DNA of 64,000 nt. It comes from Gymnopilus junonius. Its lineage: Eukaryota > Basidiomycota > Agaricomycetes > Agaricales > Galerinaceae. The DNA is taken from contig JADNYJ010000072.1 in NCBI GenBank assembly GCA_015501075.1, forward strand, positions 123,671 to 187,670. The letters are read 5' to 3'. The notes beneath the pieces are model-generated. The model did no database searches and had not been told where the DNA came from. It was given only the letters and a program-made list of their open reading frames with translations. Every line of letters starts with the position of its first letter. The first letter of the stretch is position 1. Of this stretch, positions 24,293 to 38,834 are shown piece after piece. A program made the position numbers and the translations under genes.

Positions 24293-27200
24293 GATTGAAG
24301 ACCGTCCATCTCTTGTGTCTATTGCGTATGTTGATGCTACCCTCCCTATCTACTCTCTGTCTAACAACTTGCTCGAGTATAGTGCCCTACCTTCACGGCT
24401 AATCTTTGACGTTTCCACGCTCCTCAACCCCACCTGGAAACTCGAACGTATCATGTAGAAGCGGATGCGACAAGCCTTTCGACAGCCTCTTTCTGCCCCA
24501 CACTTCCTCACTGCAGTAGGAATTCCGCGAGGCTGAGCTGCCCCTCGCTTATCTATCATCTTTGCGTCCCAACCCGGTTTGCGGTGCTCCTGTGGATCAG
24601 ACCTCAAGATGAGGAGTCCGCCGTGGTCTGCAAAGATGTTGACTCTGACTTTGGAGACATCATGGCTTCAGGTGGGGGAGGGAGATGTACGGGATATGTG
24701 GTGGTGGCAGTGTCTTGATGGAATTATTAATATGACGACGGAGGCACAGATGGAGACGAAGAAGTTGGGGTATGAGCGCAGCCAGAGGAGTCCGGCTGAC
24801 TGGCCCTGTGCATGCTGGTCGAGTTGCAGAATGGAGTTCGCATCCAAGTCCAACTGGCCGTTCCTCAATCGCCCCCTCCAGCGGATGGCTGTAGCAGAAC
24901 ATCGTCCCACTGACCCAAGGGAGAACATAGTGCTATTTTGCACCAATGCCATCCAAGGACTTTCCCTTTTCCTTTGGTGTCACTGAAGATGGCGCCGATG
25001 GTTCTTGAGGCACTCCTATCTTCCGCTGCCACCGCCACCATCATGATCATCCGTCAAGCAGACCGTTCCAAGTCCATCCCTCCACCTTATTTCTTCAATG
25101 ACAATGCCAATACTTCCATTTATCTTATTTTTCTGCCTCTACCGCCAACAGTTCTGCGAGGCCGGACGGGTCCAGATCCACGTTTCAGTCCTCTTATCCT
25201 CCAATCCGCGCTGTCCAACAACTCTTCTCCTCGGTCGTTACAGAGATCACTGGCAATGTTCCTCACTTTCAACATCAGCATTGCCACTTGTGATTCGTAT
25301 TCGCACCTCAATGTTGAATCCAGGCTGGTGCTGACGCTCGTAGCGGCGGCGATGAGGATGATATTGTTGGGCTGGGTGAAGGCTCAGAATCCTGGATGTT
25401 TTGGTGGCAATACGATTCTCTATCAACAGGTCACTGTCACAGGCGTGACTTCGAAAATCGACCGTAAACCAAGTTTAACCAACGACTGTTCAGTTTGTTC
25501 GGTCCAGAGGCTTTGCGTTGCAGCATGTCCTTCCAGCACTGTACCCTCCTCTCACCCTATAACTACCTTCGATCCCCAACGCAGCTGACTTCGTGGTCAT
25601 ACCTCTTCCCACTGTAGAGCATGCTGGTCGGTTCATGGATTATGGATGTTCATTTCGACGTTCTGGGCCTCCTCCGCTTCGCAGGAAATTAAGTGTTGCT
25701 CATCCAACGACTTTGACCCTCGGCGTTGCGTTCTACTGCTAGATCTACGCGTATCTTGAAGTCACCTCCTCCATCAACCCTCCGCCGGCTCCTGCCTTCA
25801 GTACGTGAATATTGAATATTACACATATATCGAGTGCATGAAAATGGAGAGCGGCAGGTCAGGTGCAGGTGTGGATGGTCGCGAGGAGAGTGGGTTCGCT
25901 TTGTACTTCATTTGTCTTGGGAGCGATATTCAGCGCCTGCCTGCGCTCAACCATCCTCTCACACATAACGTTCCTCCGTCAGAATTGACCAGTGGGTTGA
26001 ACGGTTCCTCCAAGGTTCCTTGGAAGTTCAGGCCTCAGGTTGCTCTGGACATGGGTCGTGGGTCGTGGTTCGTAGGTCGTGGTGGTCTTGGTACGATCCT
26101 GCCTGGTCGTGGCGTGAGGCACAACATTGGTCGAACAGCAGGAGGAGCAACGTTCAGTTAAATGGGTGGGGGGAAGATCTGTAGTGGCGATGAACATGGG
26201 CAGGAGTAAGAGTATTGGTATGGGTTTAGCAGGCGAAGAAGAGTGAACTGTCTGTGAACTCAACTCGACTTCTGACTTGACTCGCCCTCGCCGCGTATTG
26301 CTGTAATCACGTGTTAAGAAATAGCCATTGCCATCACCGTTCGCCACAACATCGTTGGCATCCATACCGACATTCGCCAACATCTCCGCCTCTCCTTAAC
26401 CTCTTCAACACCCTGCTACCAGTGCTCTTCTTCACCCCTGGTCTCACAATGAATATGCTGGCTTCCAAGTTCAAACCAACGACTCTCATGTTGTAGAGCT
26501 CACTGGCACTGTTAGTGCGACTCATCCTCTTCGCTTCATCTCCACTGCGTCCTGTGTGAAGGAGGATCACAGTTCGAGCTTTGGTACATCGTTTCCTCAG
26601 CTACCCTTCCTTATTCTAACTATTGATGTTCCTCGACGTTCTTTAGCCCACCGACACTCCTCCCCAGGCCGACTAAGAAGCAAACTCAATCCATGACGCC
26701 AACTACTGGACCCAGCAGATGCACATACGATGCAGGGAGAGTTGATACACCTACTCCCAGTGTTCCTTCAACCCTTAGTCTTGTCACGAACATGTCCACT
26801 TTCAAGATTCCGGCTTCCTTCTACACTGACATTCTGCTTCAAAGAAAAGTACATTTGAACTCTGGTACGGCATCACAGCAACAGTCCTTCCCTCTTCTCA
26901 GCTGCTGATGTCCCTTGACGCACTCTAGCTCACATATATCACGCCGCATATACTCCTCTTCAGGTCAAAGATGGGAGGCGGATCCAAGGCAGTTGGCTCT
27001 CCTCGACGCCCAAAGAACCTTTCCATCGACATAAAACCACCATTCGTCATGATCCCAGCATGGCTTCTTCATACAAGGTCATAAAGTCATTGCGGACGAT
27101 GGGGTCTGCTAAGCCCTCAAGTTCTCCCCCGCCCTCTTGGTTTCCGAACCGCCGGTGGCACCGTCTCTGCCACCGTCTTTGCTACTGCTTCTGCTGCAGT

Positions 27201-27748
27201 CATCGCCAACATCAACATTAGCTTCCAAGCATGACGTGTGGGCGGTGTGCAGTGTGCGGCACTATTGGCATTGGTCGTTGGTCATTGGTGGTGCATGTTT
27301 TTGAGGACATTGATGAGATGTGGCGGTAAGGGACAATAAGGCGCGATGGGCGCTGGTCATAGGTCCCCTCTTTAAGAAGACAGCCGAAGCAGGGAGGATG
27401 GGCAGGCGATGTGGGTGGGTGTTGAATCCATTTCCTCCCGAACTGATTCGACTGATTGACAAGTCTTTAGATACCCTCATAAAAATTCTAACGGTTGATC
27501 TATTTCCGAGCTTGAAGAGTGTCGATTTGCGTATCCTTCATCTAGATAGTGAAAGATTTGATTTATTAAGCCAAGGGAAGGCTGGAGCACACTGCATAGA
27601 ACGAGGGTGGTCGGTATTATCAGTACCGTAGTAAACCTCTGTCGACTTTCGTTGTCTTTGCAGCCCTATGTACGGAGTAGATTAAAATTACTATACTATT
27701 CAAATAGGACCACTCTGATGTTATAAGGGCTAACACTCGAACAATACC
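24293..27748. other. Gene-poor, low-complexity region
   Basis: About 3.4 kb with many short C/T- or G/A-skewed frames and no spliceable gene. It could be decayed intergenic or repeat sequence. Nothing specific was recognised. Confidence 0.45.
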
Positions 27749-29074
27749 TCACCGATCAAAGCCCAACCAGTCCTTATCATCCGTTTTTCGCTCAGCAAGC
27801 GCCGAGACAAACTGATTGAACCGTTTATAGTTGCTGCCAATTGAACCCGTCATAGGATACAAGTTGACATAGCGCGTTGTATGAATATTGCGCTTGGTGG
27901 TGAAGATAAGAATGGGTGCTTTGAAGCCTTCGTTCCTTATGAATTCGGTTATATGTTCTCCGGCTTTGCGATTGTTGAATACCTCTCCACGGTCATTGAG
28001 TTCGCGTCGAGCTTGATCGGAGATGAAACGGAGGTCCCCAGATGTATCGTGCTTTTTGAGAATGCCTACGGACAGGAAGAGTGAGATTGCTATTCGAGGA
28101 GAGACGCGTGAGCTTACTTTTATTGACCTTCAGCCACGCCTTGGCTGTCTTTGTCGATGATAGTTGCACCACGCAGACACCCTTCTTCTGAGCGACAGCA
28201 ACCTTAGGCTTATTGATGCGTAAGTCGTCGGAAATCCACACTAGTAAGGGAAATACAGGGTCTAGGGAAGTATGAGTCTCACAAACATCGAGGACCGAGT
28301 ACAGAGAACGTACCTGCCATGTATAAGTTGACTACTTTCTTCATATCGTCGTCCCGAACGAGGTCTTGCAGAGTCTTCAGCGTTACGTGGCCTGTGTTGT
28401 TCTCGTCGAGCCGCAGCAGGAGGCGCTTCCGAGATACAAATTGAGCTTTCTTCCCAGCCAACGTGAGAGCGCGTTGCAGAACTGCTGAGCTTCAGCAACC
28501 TCGAGCTATGACCGGAAAATGTAAATATGCACGATAAGACAGAAAGAATTGAATAACTCACATCACTTCCTACGCATGAACGCCAGAACTGGCTCGCACC
28601 ATCGTCTCTCTCCAACTTCTTTAAGAGCGGCCTGGCCTGCGTTTCCACCTCCTTGATGTGTTGGCCATCGGTTGAGGGTCGACTCCGTCCGGCAAAAGCA
28701 GGTTGTATCCCTTTACGTGGTCGATAACTTGCATAGCGCCCATAAGCATGATATATTGGTGCATCAGCTGTACCCTGTCTTCCCTAATCTCGCTCGTAAC
28801 CGCCCAGGGTTCACCGCTGCAAACACTCGTCGCGTACGGCTCTCCTCCATGACCGGAGGTGACCATCAACAGTGGAGAGGACGTGTTGGAGAGATTGCAG
28901 GACTTGCTTGAGCGGTTCATCGGCGATATCATGCAGCATCAGAGGTGCGACGACGCTCTGGATTTGCACCACAATGCTGGAGATCTGATCGTGTAGAGCG
29001 TCCTTGTCTTCATGCTCGGAGATGAAGTTCACGATGCCCACAGTGAGGCTATAGACAGTGCTGGCGATATCCAT
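27749..29074 (-). pseudogene. MLKL/HeLo-like helical bundle fused to TIR-like domain, frame-broken
   Basis: The start at 29074 (MDIASTVYSLTVGIVNFISE) opens an all-helical N-terminal domain of the fungal MLKL/HeLo-like type, a class of membrane-disrupting cell-death domains. It continues with NPWAVTSEIRED-like and LMHQYIMLMGAMQV blocks. After a splice comes CNALSRWLGRKL, then an EF-hand-like loop (LRLDENNTGHVTLKTLQDL), then a TIR-like C-terminal domain: VWISDDLRINK, VCVVQLSSTKTAKAW, a 52-base intron, then SGDLRFISDQARREL, ITEFIRNEGFKAPILIFTT and YPMTGSIGSNY, to the stop at 27749. Introns are canonical. The frame must change near 28838, 28818, 28662 and 28448 to follow the conserved blocks, so as read the gene is broken. 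The domain names are inference from motif patterns. Confidence 0.62.
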
Positions 29075-30087
29075 GAGTGAGTCATATAGGTAAGGTTGAG
29101 GCGAGCATCCTTCTCCACATACCTGTACTCGTCTGATTCCCACAATTTTCAAGAACCGAAAGCGGCGGAGCACTGCCCCACCGAGTCACCACTCTACGAG
29201 CCTGACTGAATGAAAAGATGGTGAGAGTTGCAGTTAAAAATCAATAACTTACATGAGCATTCGCGGAGGATAATTAAGGGTTCGTTCGACATCCACGGGA
29301 ACAAGGTCGTGGATCGTCGACGGTGGTGGCCGTATGCCAGTGCACGCCGTAGATCATCCAGCCTGACGCTTTCGTGATTTGCTTATGTGATGACACATTC
29401 CTCCGATTGTTGAATACCTCTCCACGGTCATTGAATTCGCGTCGAAGTAATAAGTGGGTATGCGATGTGGAATCGTACCCTGCCTCACTCCGGTGCCGGT
29501 GCTGCTCTAAGCGCGAAACCACTGGTCGTTGATGTTGGAGTTACTTATGCTCATACCTAGGTCTTGGTTCGAGTTCGAGGAAGTTAGAGCTGTTGAGTGG
29601 CGCATGGTATTAGAATCAATGCCGTTTGTGGCAATGATTAGCATAGTTATTCGAGTCGTAAAACGAGAAGATGGAGGACTGCGGTGTATATTGATTTTTG
29701 GTCCCGGCTGGTTGAAGGCTGTGATATCAATGTAATTAAAGAAAATTTAAAAATAAATTAGCAAGCTCTTTATCATCGCGGCGAAGAACCAGATGAGTCG
29801 GAATCTGAGGGGGTGAAGAGCTACAAAGAGTGCGCAGCCATTCCTCTGAAGAGTGCCAAAATAATAACGCCAATTGGGAGTACAAACACCATAGGATGCA
29901 ATTTCGATTTCAAGCAATGGTGAAGAGTCCTTATAGTCTAGGTCAAGACCAACTTGCGCTCTATGATCACTGGACATAGGGTATTCATTGCGGGATGTTC
30001 ACGAAAGTTACAGAAATTTTTGAGATGTGAGATAGGGAAGATCAAGTTAGGTACTCGAAAAAGCGTAGGTGAGTGTCATTGCCATGT
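29075..30087. other. Intergenic with a fragment of the TIR-like gene
   Basis: 29404-29446 repeats about 40 bases of the TIR-like exon (matching 27975-28015), coding FNDRGEVFNNR on the minus strand. The rest shows no gene. Confidence 0.5.
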
Positions 30088-31243
30088 TCAACCTAACATG
30101 ATAAGCCTCTGATCGTCAAACATTGGACTTGGACCAGCAAATTCAGACTTACCCAGTCACGCAGTATACCAAGAATCAACTCCAGATTAACAACTGGGTC
30201 GTGACGTTCCCCCAGAGGAATCGGATCCAACCAATATACAGTTTTGCCTTGTCCATGCCCGGGGTCCTCCGCATAGTAGACGAAAAATACCCACCTTTTT
30301 CCGCTAGTAACACAACCTCGAAAGGTTTTCAACCTAAGGAGGTATGTTTGTAAGGTCATATTCATATCAGATAGGAACCAACGTACTGCAGGCCCTGCGC
30401 CTTAATGATAGCGGCTATTGCCGCTTGAGGAAGAGACGTCGTGGGAGTGAAAAGGTCTTCAGGCTTCGCTTCATAAATGTTGCACTGGAGCATTTTGTAT
30501 ATCTCGGGGTCGCTGAAAGCAAAAGCCTTAGATTTAATGATTCGATCTACATAGGCGATGTTAGACACAGGGTCAGGCAGCCACGAACATACTGACCTCG
30601 TGCGGTCTTGTCACCGTAGGCGAGCATGTAATCCACCACCCCTCCGAACGAATTTTCTGTGCGTTCGAGCACTTTGGACTCAATTCTAAATTCTGGGGCA
30701 ATCACAGCTCCGAATTTTTCTGTCTCAAGGTTGGATGCGACATGGATCAAGAGGGTGTCGATGAGAATACGACAGCCAGCTTCTGACTACAGCAAAAATG
30801 AGCAGGCTACAAGGAACCAAGAATGGACTCAAACCTCAAGCGACACAAATTTGAAAACGTCGGAGATCTTCTTTTTTGTCTCCTCGACCGATATGGCTCT
30901 GGATACTGTTGTATGTCCATATGCCTTCGCGTCTGTCTCACCGTTGGAGCGCCATTCCATTGGTTGAATCTTGACGCCCATTTTACCGAGAGTAACGAGA
31001 GAGACATCAGAAAATGGGATATGCTATAAGACTGTCATACCGTAGTTCGCATCATTCGCGCGATATCTAACGCACCTTCGTATTTTTCAACTTATCGATG
31101 ATGCTATTAAGGTCTTTGACCCCCTCGTCATCTTCATCGATCCCGAATTGATCAAATGCCTCACGGCAGGAAATAAGGATTTCCATGACTCGAGAAGTTT
31201 GCTCCGTAGATAGCTCAGAGAACTTGCGCTTTTTGTTCGACAT
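30088..31243 (-). CDS. PD-(D/E)XK nuclease-like protein
   Basis: Six exons on the minus strand: 31243-31076, 31023-30835, 30786-30597, 30546-30387, 30333-30153 and 30108-30088, in phase, 302 residues (an unspliced end would stop at 30093). The N-terminus is basic (SNKKRKF, a possible nuclear signal). The central part fits a PD-(D/E)XK nuclease core: GGVVDYMLAYG with Asp171, then IYEAKPEDL with Glu208 and Lys210, followed by helices and a strand-rich stretch (RGCVTSGKRWVFFVYY). Similar cores occur in expanded basidiomycete orphan and Crinkler-like proteins. The gene is clean, unlike its broken neighbour at 27.7-29.1 kb. Nuclease activity is inferred from the D...ExK pattern only. Confidence 0.68.
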
Positions 31244-31451
31244 TGGAGGTGGGGGTGGATGTGTATCGTTAGCTGAGAGCTGCGAACACGATTGCTGGCA
31301 TCATGTGTAACTTATCTAATCACATATCCGTCATGGGTGTGACGGTCGCATGATCTGTTGGACCGACTGACTCTTCCAATTGGACCAAGTTTGGATACAC
31401 AAACACTCCTAAGTAGGCTTATCGATTGTCTATGCCCGCTCTCGGCCCTCT

Positions 31452-31946
31452 GTAAGAAATCTAGACATGAAGAGTCTCAGTGTTTGGGAAGATCACTAAG
31501 TATATATTAATAGTTACCCAGACGTGAAGAGTCTAGGCGATCGAGTAAGTACCGTGACGAGTAGAATAAGATGTAAGTAACTCACCTCAGTGATTGGGAA
31601 GATCACTGAGGTGCTCGAGAAAGTATCTACAGCTTATATACTTTTGAGAGAGCATCCTGTAATATATCTCGAAGAGGAATGGGATGTAACATTGAGGCTA
31701 AAATGTACTATAAAGGCCGTCTAAGATAAAAGAGTAAAAATGCAGAGAAATACCAAGAAAACTAATAAGACACTATAACTAATAAATTGCAGGATGACGA
31801 AGGGGCGGCAAGGAGAACAAAGCAGTAGAATAGAAATGGAATAGGCCAGGTATCACTTAGCTGCTCGGAATGAGTACGCGAGGCTCGAGGAAAGCGCGAG
31901 TTAACGGAGCGGCGCTCGTGTTCGGTTTGCATATGTCATCCCAACA
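31452..31946 (-). repeat. 3' LTR of a Copia retrotransposon
   Basis: Directly after the polypurine tract (GAGGGGGAG on the minus strand, about 31947-31955) a TGTTGGGATGA sequence starts at 31946, the usual Copia arrangement of tract followed by LTR. It carries a TATATAAG promoter-like box near 31640 and a hairpin (31585-31612). The inner end at 31452 is set only by a TG on the plus strand and is uncertain. No matching 5' LTR is in the window. Confidence 0.5.
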
Positions 31947-31953
31947 CTCCCCC

Positions 31954-32499
31954 TCAAACCAATACGAGGCCGAGCTCAGATGCGAAGTGCTTGACCTTTG
32001 GCGAAGGGAGAGCCTTGGTGAGAGCGTCAACAACCATCTCTTCGGTTGGGCAATAAACGAGTCGGAGAGTGCCGTTTTCGATGATCCAGTGGATGAAATG
32101 TAATCGGATGTCAATATGTTTTGTTCGTGCATGGTACTGGTGGTCCTTAGCGAGAGCGATGGCGGATTGGTTGTCAGAAAAGAGGGTGGTGGCGTCAAAG
32201 TTGATGTCGAATAATTGTGAGATAAGGGAGCGGAGCCAGAGTGCTTCTTTCGAAGCATAGGTTGCCGCAACATACTCACTCTCCATCGTGGAGAGAGAGA
32301 TAATTTCCTGCCGCTTAGTGGACCAAGAAACGGTGCCGCCATGAAGAATGAATGCGTACCCAGAAATAGCATGTCTGCCCTCAGCCATGCTCCCATCCGT
32401 TGAACGTCCAACAGACAGCAAGATGCCAATGTCGAGATACCAGAGCAACGTTCCAACCGTATATCCACAGCTTATAACCCCGATGAATTTATAGGTCAA
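31954..32499 (-). mobile_element. Copia retrotransposon RNase H end, 5'-truncated
   Basis: A minus-strand frame of about 180 codons corresponds to the C-terminal RNase H of a Ty1/Copia polyprotein: AISGYAFILHGGTVSWSTKRQ, LSTMESEYVAATYASKEALW, then SDNQSAIALAKDHQYHARTK and HIDIRLHFIHW. It ends right before the polypurine tract and LTR. Protease, integrase and reverse transcriptase are absent; upstream sequence changes abruptly near 32,500, so the copy is truncated. Unable to move by itself. Confidence 0.85.
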
Positions 32500-32776
32500 G
32501 CTATCAAGATGGATCTAACGCTAATACGCTGGCAGTCCCGAGTCGTAAGCAGCTTTAGATTTGTGTTAGAAGAAGAAGCCAGCTCACTTTTTACAAAAAA
32601 TGCGAAAGAATAACTCGTAATTGTAGGCAGAGCTCGCGGGGGGAAGGGGAAAGTGAGAAAACGAGATTATCTGAATCAAGCAGCAACGAAATTTACTCGG
32701 CCCACACGTGCCTGATGGGTTTCGGTCCGTTAAGCCGACACCCAATCGGGGAAATTTACACGGCGCAACGTGGTTG

Positions 32777-34374
<1,598 letters not shown>

Positions 34375-37300
34375 GCGTCGTAGGCAGGATTTGGTTTGTT
34401 GGTGGCTTAATCATGTCCTGGGTAGTTTTTTTTTATCTGCTGGTATTCATATTCGTCTCACAAACCTGTACGGTATTCATCATTGTCGCCACAGTAATTC
34501 GCTGAGCTCGAGGATGAACGTGAAGGAAAATGACATGGACAAGCGAAGAATTTCTGTTCTGCATCAATTGAGTGAATTATGTAATGCGTTTGTAAAAAGG
34601 CTTGTCGAAATTTATCTTCTGATTCAATCTCTGCCCCGACCTTTGCTCTGCCGGTGCTCGCTCTCTTTTTTTTCCTTGAGGACAACGCTCCATTGTTCTG
34701 CTACCCAACACCGCAACATGAAATTCACGATCACCGCCCGTTACCACCTTCAAAGATTCCAACCAAGCCCGGTTCTCAATCTCGACAATCAAGCCCTCAT
34801 CTCATCCGCATGAGGTGTTCGGATCGTCAAGCCCACATCACACGGCTACTTAGCGCTCTGCACTACTATGATAGTCTGTGAGCTGGGGTTGTGCAGGCCA
34901 ACCCTAAGCTGTAAAGTAAACCGGGTTTCTTTCATCCTTTTAATATTATGGGTTACTTTTTTCTAATGTTTCTACGTTCAGACTCTGATTATTAAGAAGC
35001 AGTAGCATTCAAGTCGCTTCTGGGCTTGGACTCTGCTTCATTTTCAGTAAATTTTCAGAGGGTTACATCTTCCCTATGACCAGCGTCGCCCACCCCTCTA
35101 ATTCAGCCGAGCATTGGCGACGCTGAGTACACTGTGGCGTGTCTACCGGATGGAACTTGGAAGGATGGAGCTGGAGCTTCAAGGAGACCGGTGAGGGTGA
35201 GTCTGGCTCAAACTTTCCCGAACCACTTTCGCTGATGGCCTTTTACGCCCTTAGCTCCAACTTAAAGGCCTAGCCTCCGCTTGGTCCTCACATGTAGCAT
35301 GCCATTCCCTACGCTTAGAGGATATTCGGCCACCTTATCTGTGATGTTATACGTGAGTAGGCTCCTTCTCCCTGTCCCTGTCTTTGGTCTGCCATCCTCC
35401 AGGTGCCAATTCTCCATCGGTTGAGAATGAAACTAACGCGACATATTCGTTTTTCTCACTTGTAGGTCGACCTGAGACGACAACCACGACGGTGATAGCA
35501 GCAGCTGTAGTGATTTACTGCCCTTTTTCCTTGGTGAAGGTTCAACCACCTCAAGGCCTTGACCTCCTATTCGCGTTCGCGTCCATGTCCATCATGATTC
35601 ATGAAGAGCTCGACCCTCAGCGCTTGAGCTGCTGCGTCCATACCGTACCATCTCACAGAACGGGAGCCGTGCTTACCCCTTCCTCTTCCTCTTCCTCTTT
35701 TAATCCAAGTCCCCTTCCGTTCTGCGCCATTGCTTCTTTGACTAGCAGTCAAGTCCTCGGCGAGTTGCTGCGATCGGTGACATGAGCTGTGTTGTAAGCG
35801 TGGTGCCACTGCTATCTGTTGGGGCCGTGCTGTGATATGGGCATGTACTCCAAGCTCCGTCTTTCAAGATTCCCAGGTCAAAGTTCGACGTGCGATTGGG
35901 ATCTTGTGCCGGAGTGCGATTGCGAACACGAATGCGAACGTGAACGCGAACACGAACACGAACTCTTTTGGGCGAATGAGCTTCATCAAGAGCAGAGCGG
36001 AGCGGAGCAAGCAGTGTTGAAGTTAGGATGGGATGGGATAGGGATCAAAAGTGCTTGATAGCTTCCTGAAGTTGAAACTTGACGCTCTCAGGATAATTCG
36101 GTTGGGGGGCTAACCATCGTGGACGTGTAGACATGGAGGAGTGATGAACCTCAACACGCCAACCTTAAGATTGTCTACTTTCAACCTTTCTATCTTCTTG
36201 CCCATGTTATCAACGACCCCCCGGAGGTGTTGTGCTCATACCTCCTCCTCCTCCTCCTCCTTGAATGACGCCCAACACTCCCTGTGCTCGTCTTATGCGG
36301 ATACACTCCATCCGCGCTGCTGCAGCCCCTAGCGGCGGAACCCAAGTATCAAGTCATATCAAGCTGCTTCTGCTGCCAATTACAAAGCCGTCGCGCTGAA
36401 GATGCTCCTTTGCATATCGTTCTTGAGGGTCAACTTGCAAGTCGATTCTGGAGGTCAAACTTCGTTCTGGAGGTCAAACTTCCAAGTCGCCTTCAATTCA
36501 GACTCCCCCGTAAACATTGGGTTGGGTTGGACATTGGAGAGGTCGGCTGTTGGAACTTGGAGGAGGAGGAGGAGGAGGGTATTATTGCATGCGTGCTTTA
36601 AGGCTGTGCCCTGGGTTGCGGCAGACCGGTGGACACTGGTGACTGGAGCTAATTCGTCTGGAGGTTTGAGGCATCTACTCAGGTACCCTCCTCGTCAATA
36701 GAACACCCAGCATCGCCGGCAACTTTAGAGGCTCTTCCTCGACTTGAAACTTGACGCGCCGCGCTCAGCTTATGATCTCTACTTCAATTTGAAATATGAA
36801 GGGCTTTAAATTTCCATCCAGCTCGCGGTCGAGTACTTGCTGGGTTGGGAGGAGGGGTGAACTGTGTTTCAGGGAGAGACTTTTGCCGTTATGGATGGGA
36901 TCGAGAGGATGGGGCGCATTCTAGAAGGGAAGGAAGGAAAGGACTCGAGGTTGAAATGAGGGCGAGGGCGAGGAGGAGAGTCTATGAGATGTGACTCGTC
37001 ACGCGTCACTTGAAGGTAGCTCAGCCGACTGGGATGATGATGAATTCAGTGCGCTGAGCTGCCCGTTGCCAGCTGTCCTCTTGAGTTGTCATCGTATCCA
37101 TGTAACTCTTGAAAAGCTTGAAGTATTGAAGTTGTCTGGTCCTTCCGTGTCTATAGGTATGCATTGCTCGATTTCCTTCACCGTTCTGTGCTGTTCTTTT
37201 TCCGCTTGATTGATTCTCTTTTTCATTGGTTATAGGTTTGACAAGACATCTGTTTGACCTTGATCGTGCCCCCAGTCATTGTCATCGTCGACGTCGTCCT

Positions 37301-38834
37301 CAGCGCCTCTTCTTGTCCATCCATATCTCTCGGTTCTGTCTCCACCCCAGCTTTCAAGTTCGCGCTTCAAGTTTCAAGTTCCGAGTTTCATCATTCCCCT
37401 TCCATGTTGTCGACCTCAATTTTTCACTTCAAATAGTGACTCAAGACCTTACAGCATATACCGCCAATGCGGACTATTAATTCCTCCACGTCGGTCGTCA
37501 GTCGTCTGCGTCATCGTTCACCGTTCATCTTCAAACGCCGGACCAAATAGACGCTGGTACTTGCTTCTGCTACACGCACTACGCCGTGATGTGGATGGAT
37601 ATTCATGCTCATCGACTCGTTACTGGTATGAGATCTCAGGCTCCCTTCTGGACCCATATAGTGGATGGGAACTCCTAGCTTGATGCTCGATCGGAGCCTG
37701 GGTGTCGCACATTATCATCACCCTGCCTCGTTTGCTGGTCCTACAGGTGTGGGTGCTGCTATCAGTACCTTTGCGTACGAGGCAGGAATGTATAGTAGAC
37801 GTTGGAATTGGGGTTGAAGTTTGTGTTGGTGCGCAAGCACTTCAGCGGCTGGTATATCGTATTTGGGTTTTGGAGGATACTGGGACTTTGGGTGAAACTC
37901 GCAAAGTGGGCGTTTGATTCTGGCGCTCGCCTTTTTCGGGCATCGCGGTGGTATTGTATTAGTCAACGATTATTCATGTAATTCTACACTTTAACCGCTT
38001 CATATCCAAGATACCCTCTTTCGACTTGGTTCATCGCCTACTGTTCTACCTTCTCGGACGCGTCTTTCGAGGCAATGACAATTCGGGACGATGTGAATGA
38101 AGACGGCATCCCCTACCTCACCGTTCAGGCTATCAAGAACATGATAGAAGTTATGGGACAGAGAATCAATTATTCACATGTGAATTGGCCAGAACACTCT
38201 GATGAGGGTGCTGAGGACCCTTGTTGGTATGGGTAATAGGCCGGGTTGACTCCAGAAGACGAGCCATACCACAAACTGCAAGAGGCCCACTTTTGAATGA
38301 GCGGCTCCCTCGTCTTGACTTGGTTCAGGCTATCAAGGATTTAACTATGGAAGATGAGGCGTGGTTCCGCTCTCGTTTGGGGTTATGCGGCCGTATCGGG
38401 TACCTTTGTCTCAATTAAGATATCAGCATGGAAGAAAGCCTGGAGATCTGCTGAATACCTTTGTTCCTGACTTGGCGTTGAAACAAGGGGTGTATTAATG
38501 TATTAATACTTTTGTCGAGTTTCAAGCGAAATTTGTAGTGGAGATTAATAAGATGTCAGTGAAGTGTATGTATGGAGGAATTTCCTGTGCTTTTCGAATG
38601 TGCTTTATCGCCCATCATTCCCACTTGAAGGCAGACGTTACTGTAGTAGGGTAAAGACCTCTCGAGTCACAAGACTGTGTGAGCGGATAATCAGAATCAA
38701 ACCTTTTCACGTTGTATTTCTTTACTCTATCATAAGTCATCGTCAAATGAAGTACGTCGCTTTCTTTGGCTATGGAGAAATATATGAGAAATATACAAAC
38801 CAGCTGAAATCTTCTGGCTCCTTAGGTTTACGCG
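34375..38834. other. Gene-poor, low-complexity region
   Basis: Triplet runs (CCT repeats near 36240, GAG repeats near 36560) and a hexamer-like GAACRC repeat near 35924-35965 occur. Many short frames, none supported. A small clean frame at 38076-38238 (MTIRDDVNEDGIPYL) could be coding but has no partner. Confidence 0.45.
35924..35967 (+). repeat. Short tandem repeat of GAACAC/GAACGC units
   Basis: About seven imperfect six-base units in a row (GCGAACACGAATGCGAACGT and onward). Confidence 0.7.

Noticed and set aside
28811..28870. Short intron explaining the frame change in the MLKL-like gene
   Set aside because: A 41-base GT...AG intron would restore the frame, but it would remove a block (SRTRRVF..VNP) that fits the family in another frame; indels are the better explanation.
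35819..36058. ORF with a His/Glu-rich tract
   Set aside because: Product of the GAACAC/GAACGC tandem repeat.
36141..36601. Ser-rich and Glu-rich ORFs
   Set aside because: Encoded by CCT and GAG triplet runs; no splice support.
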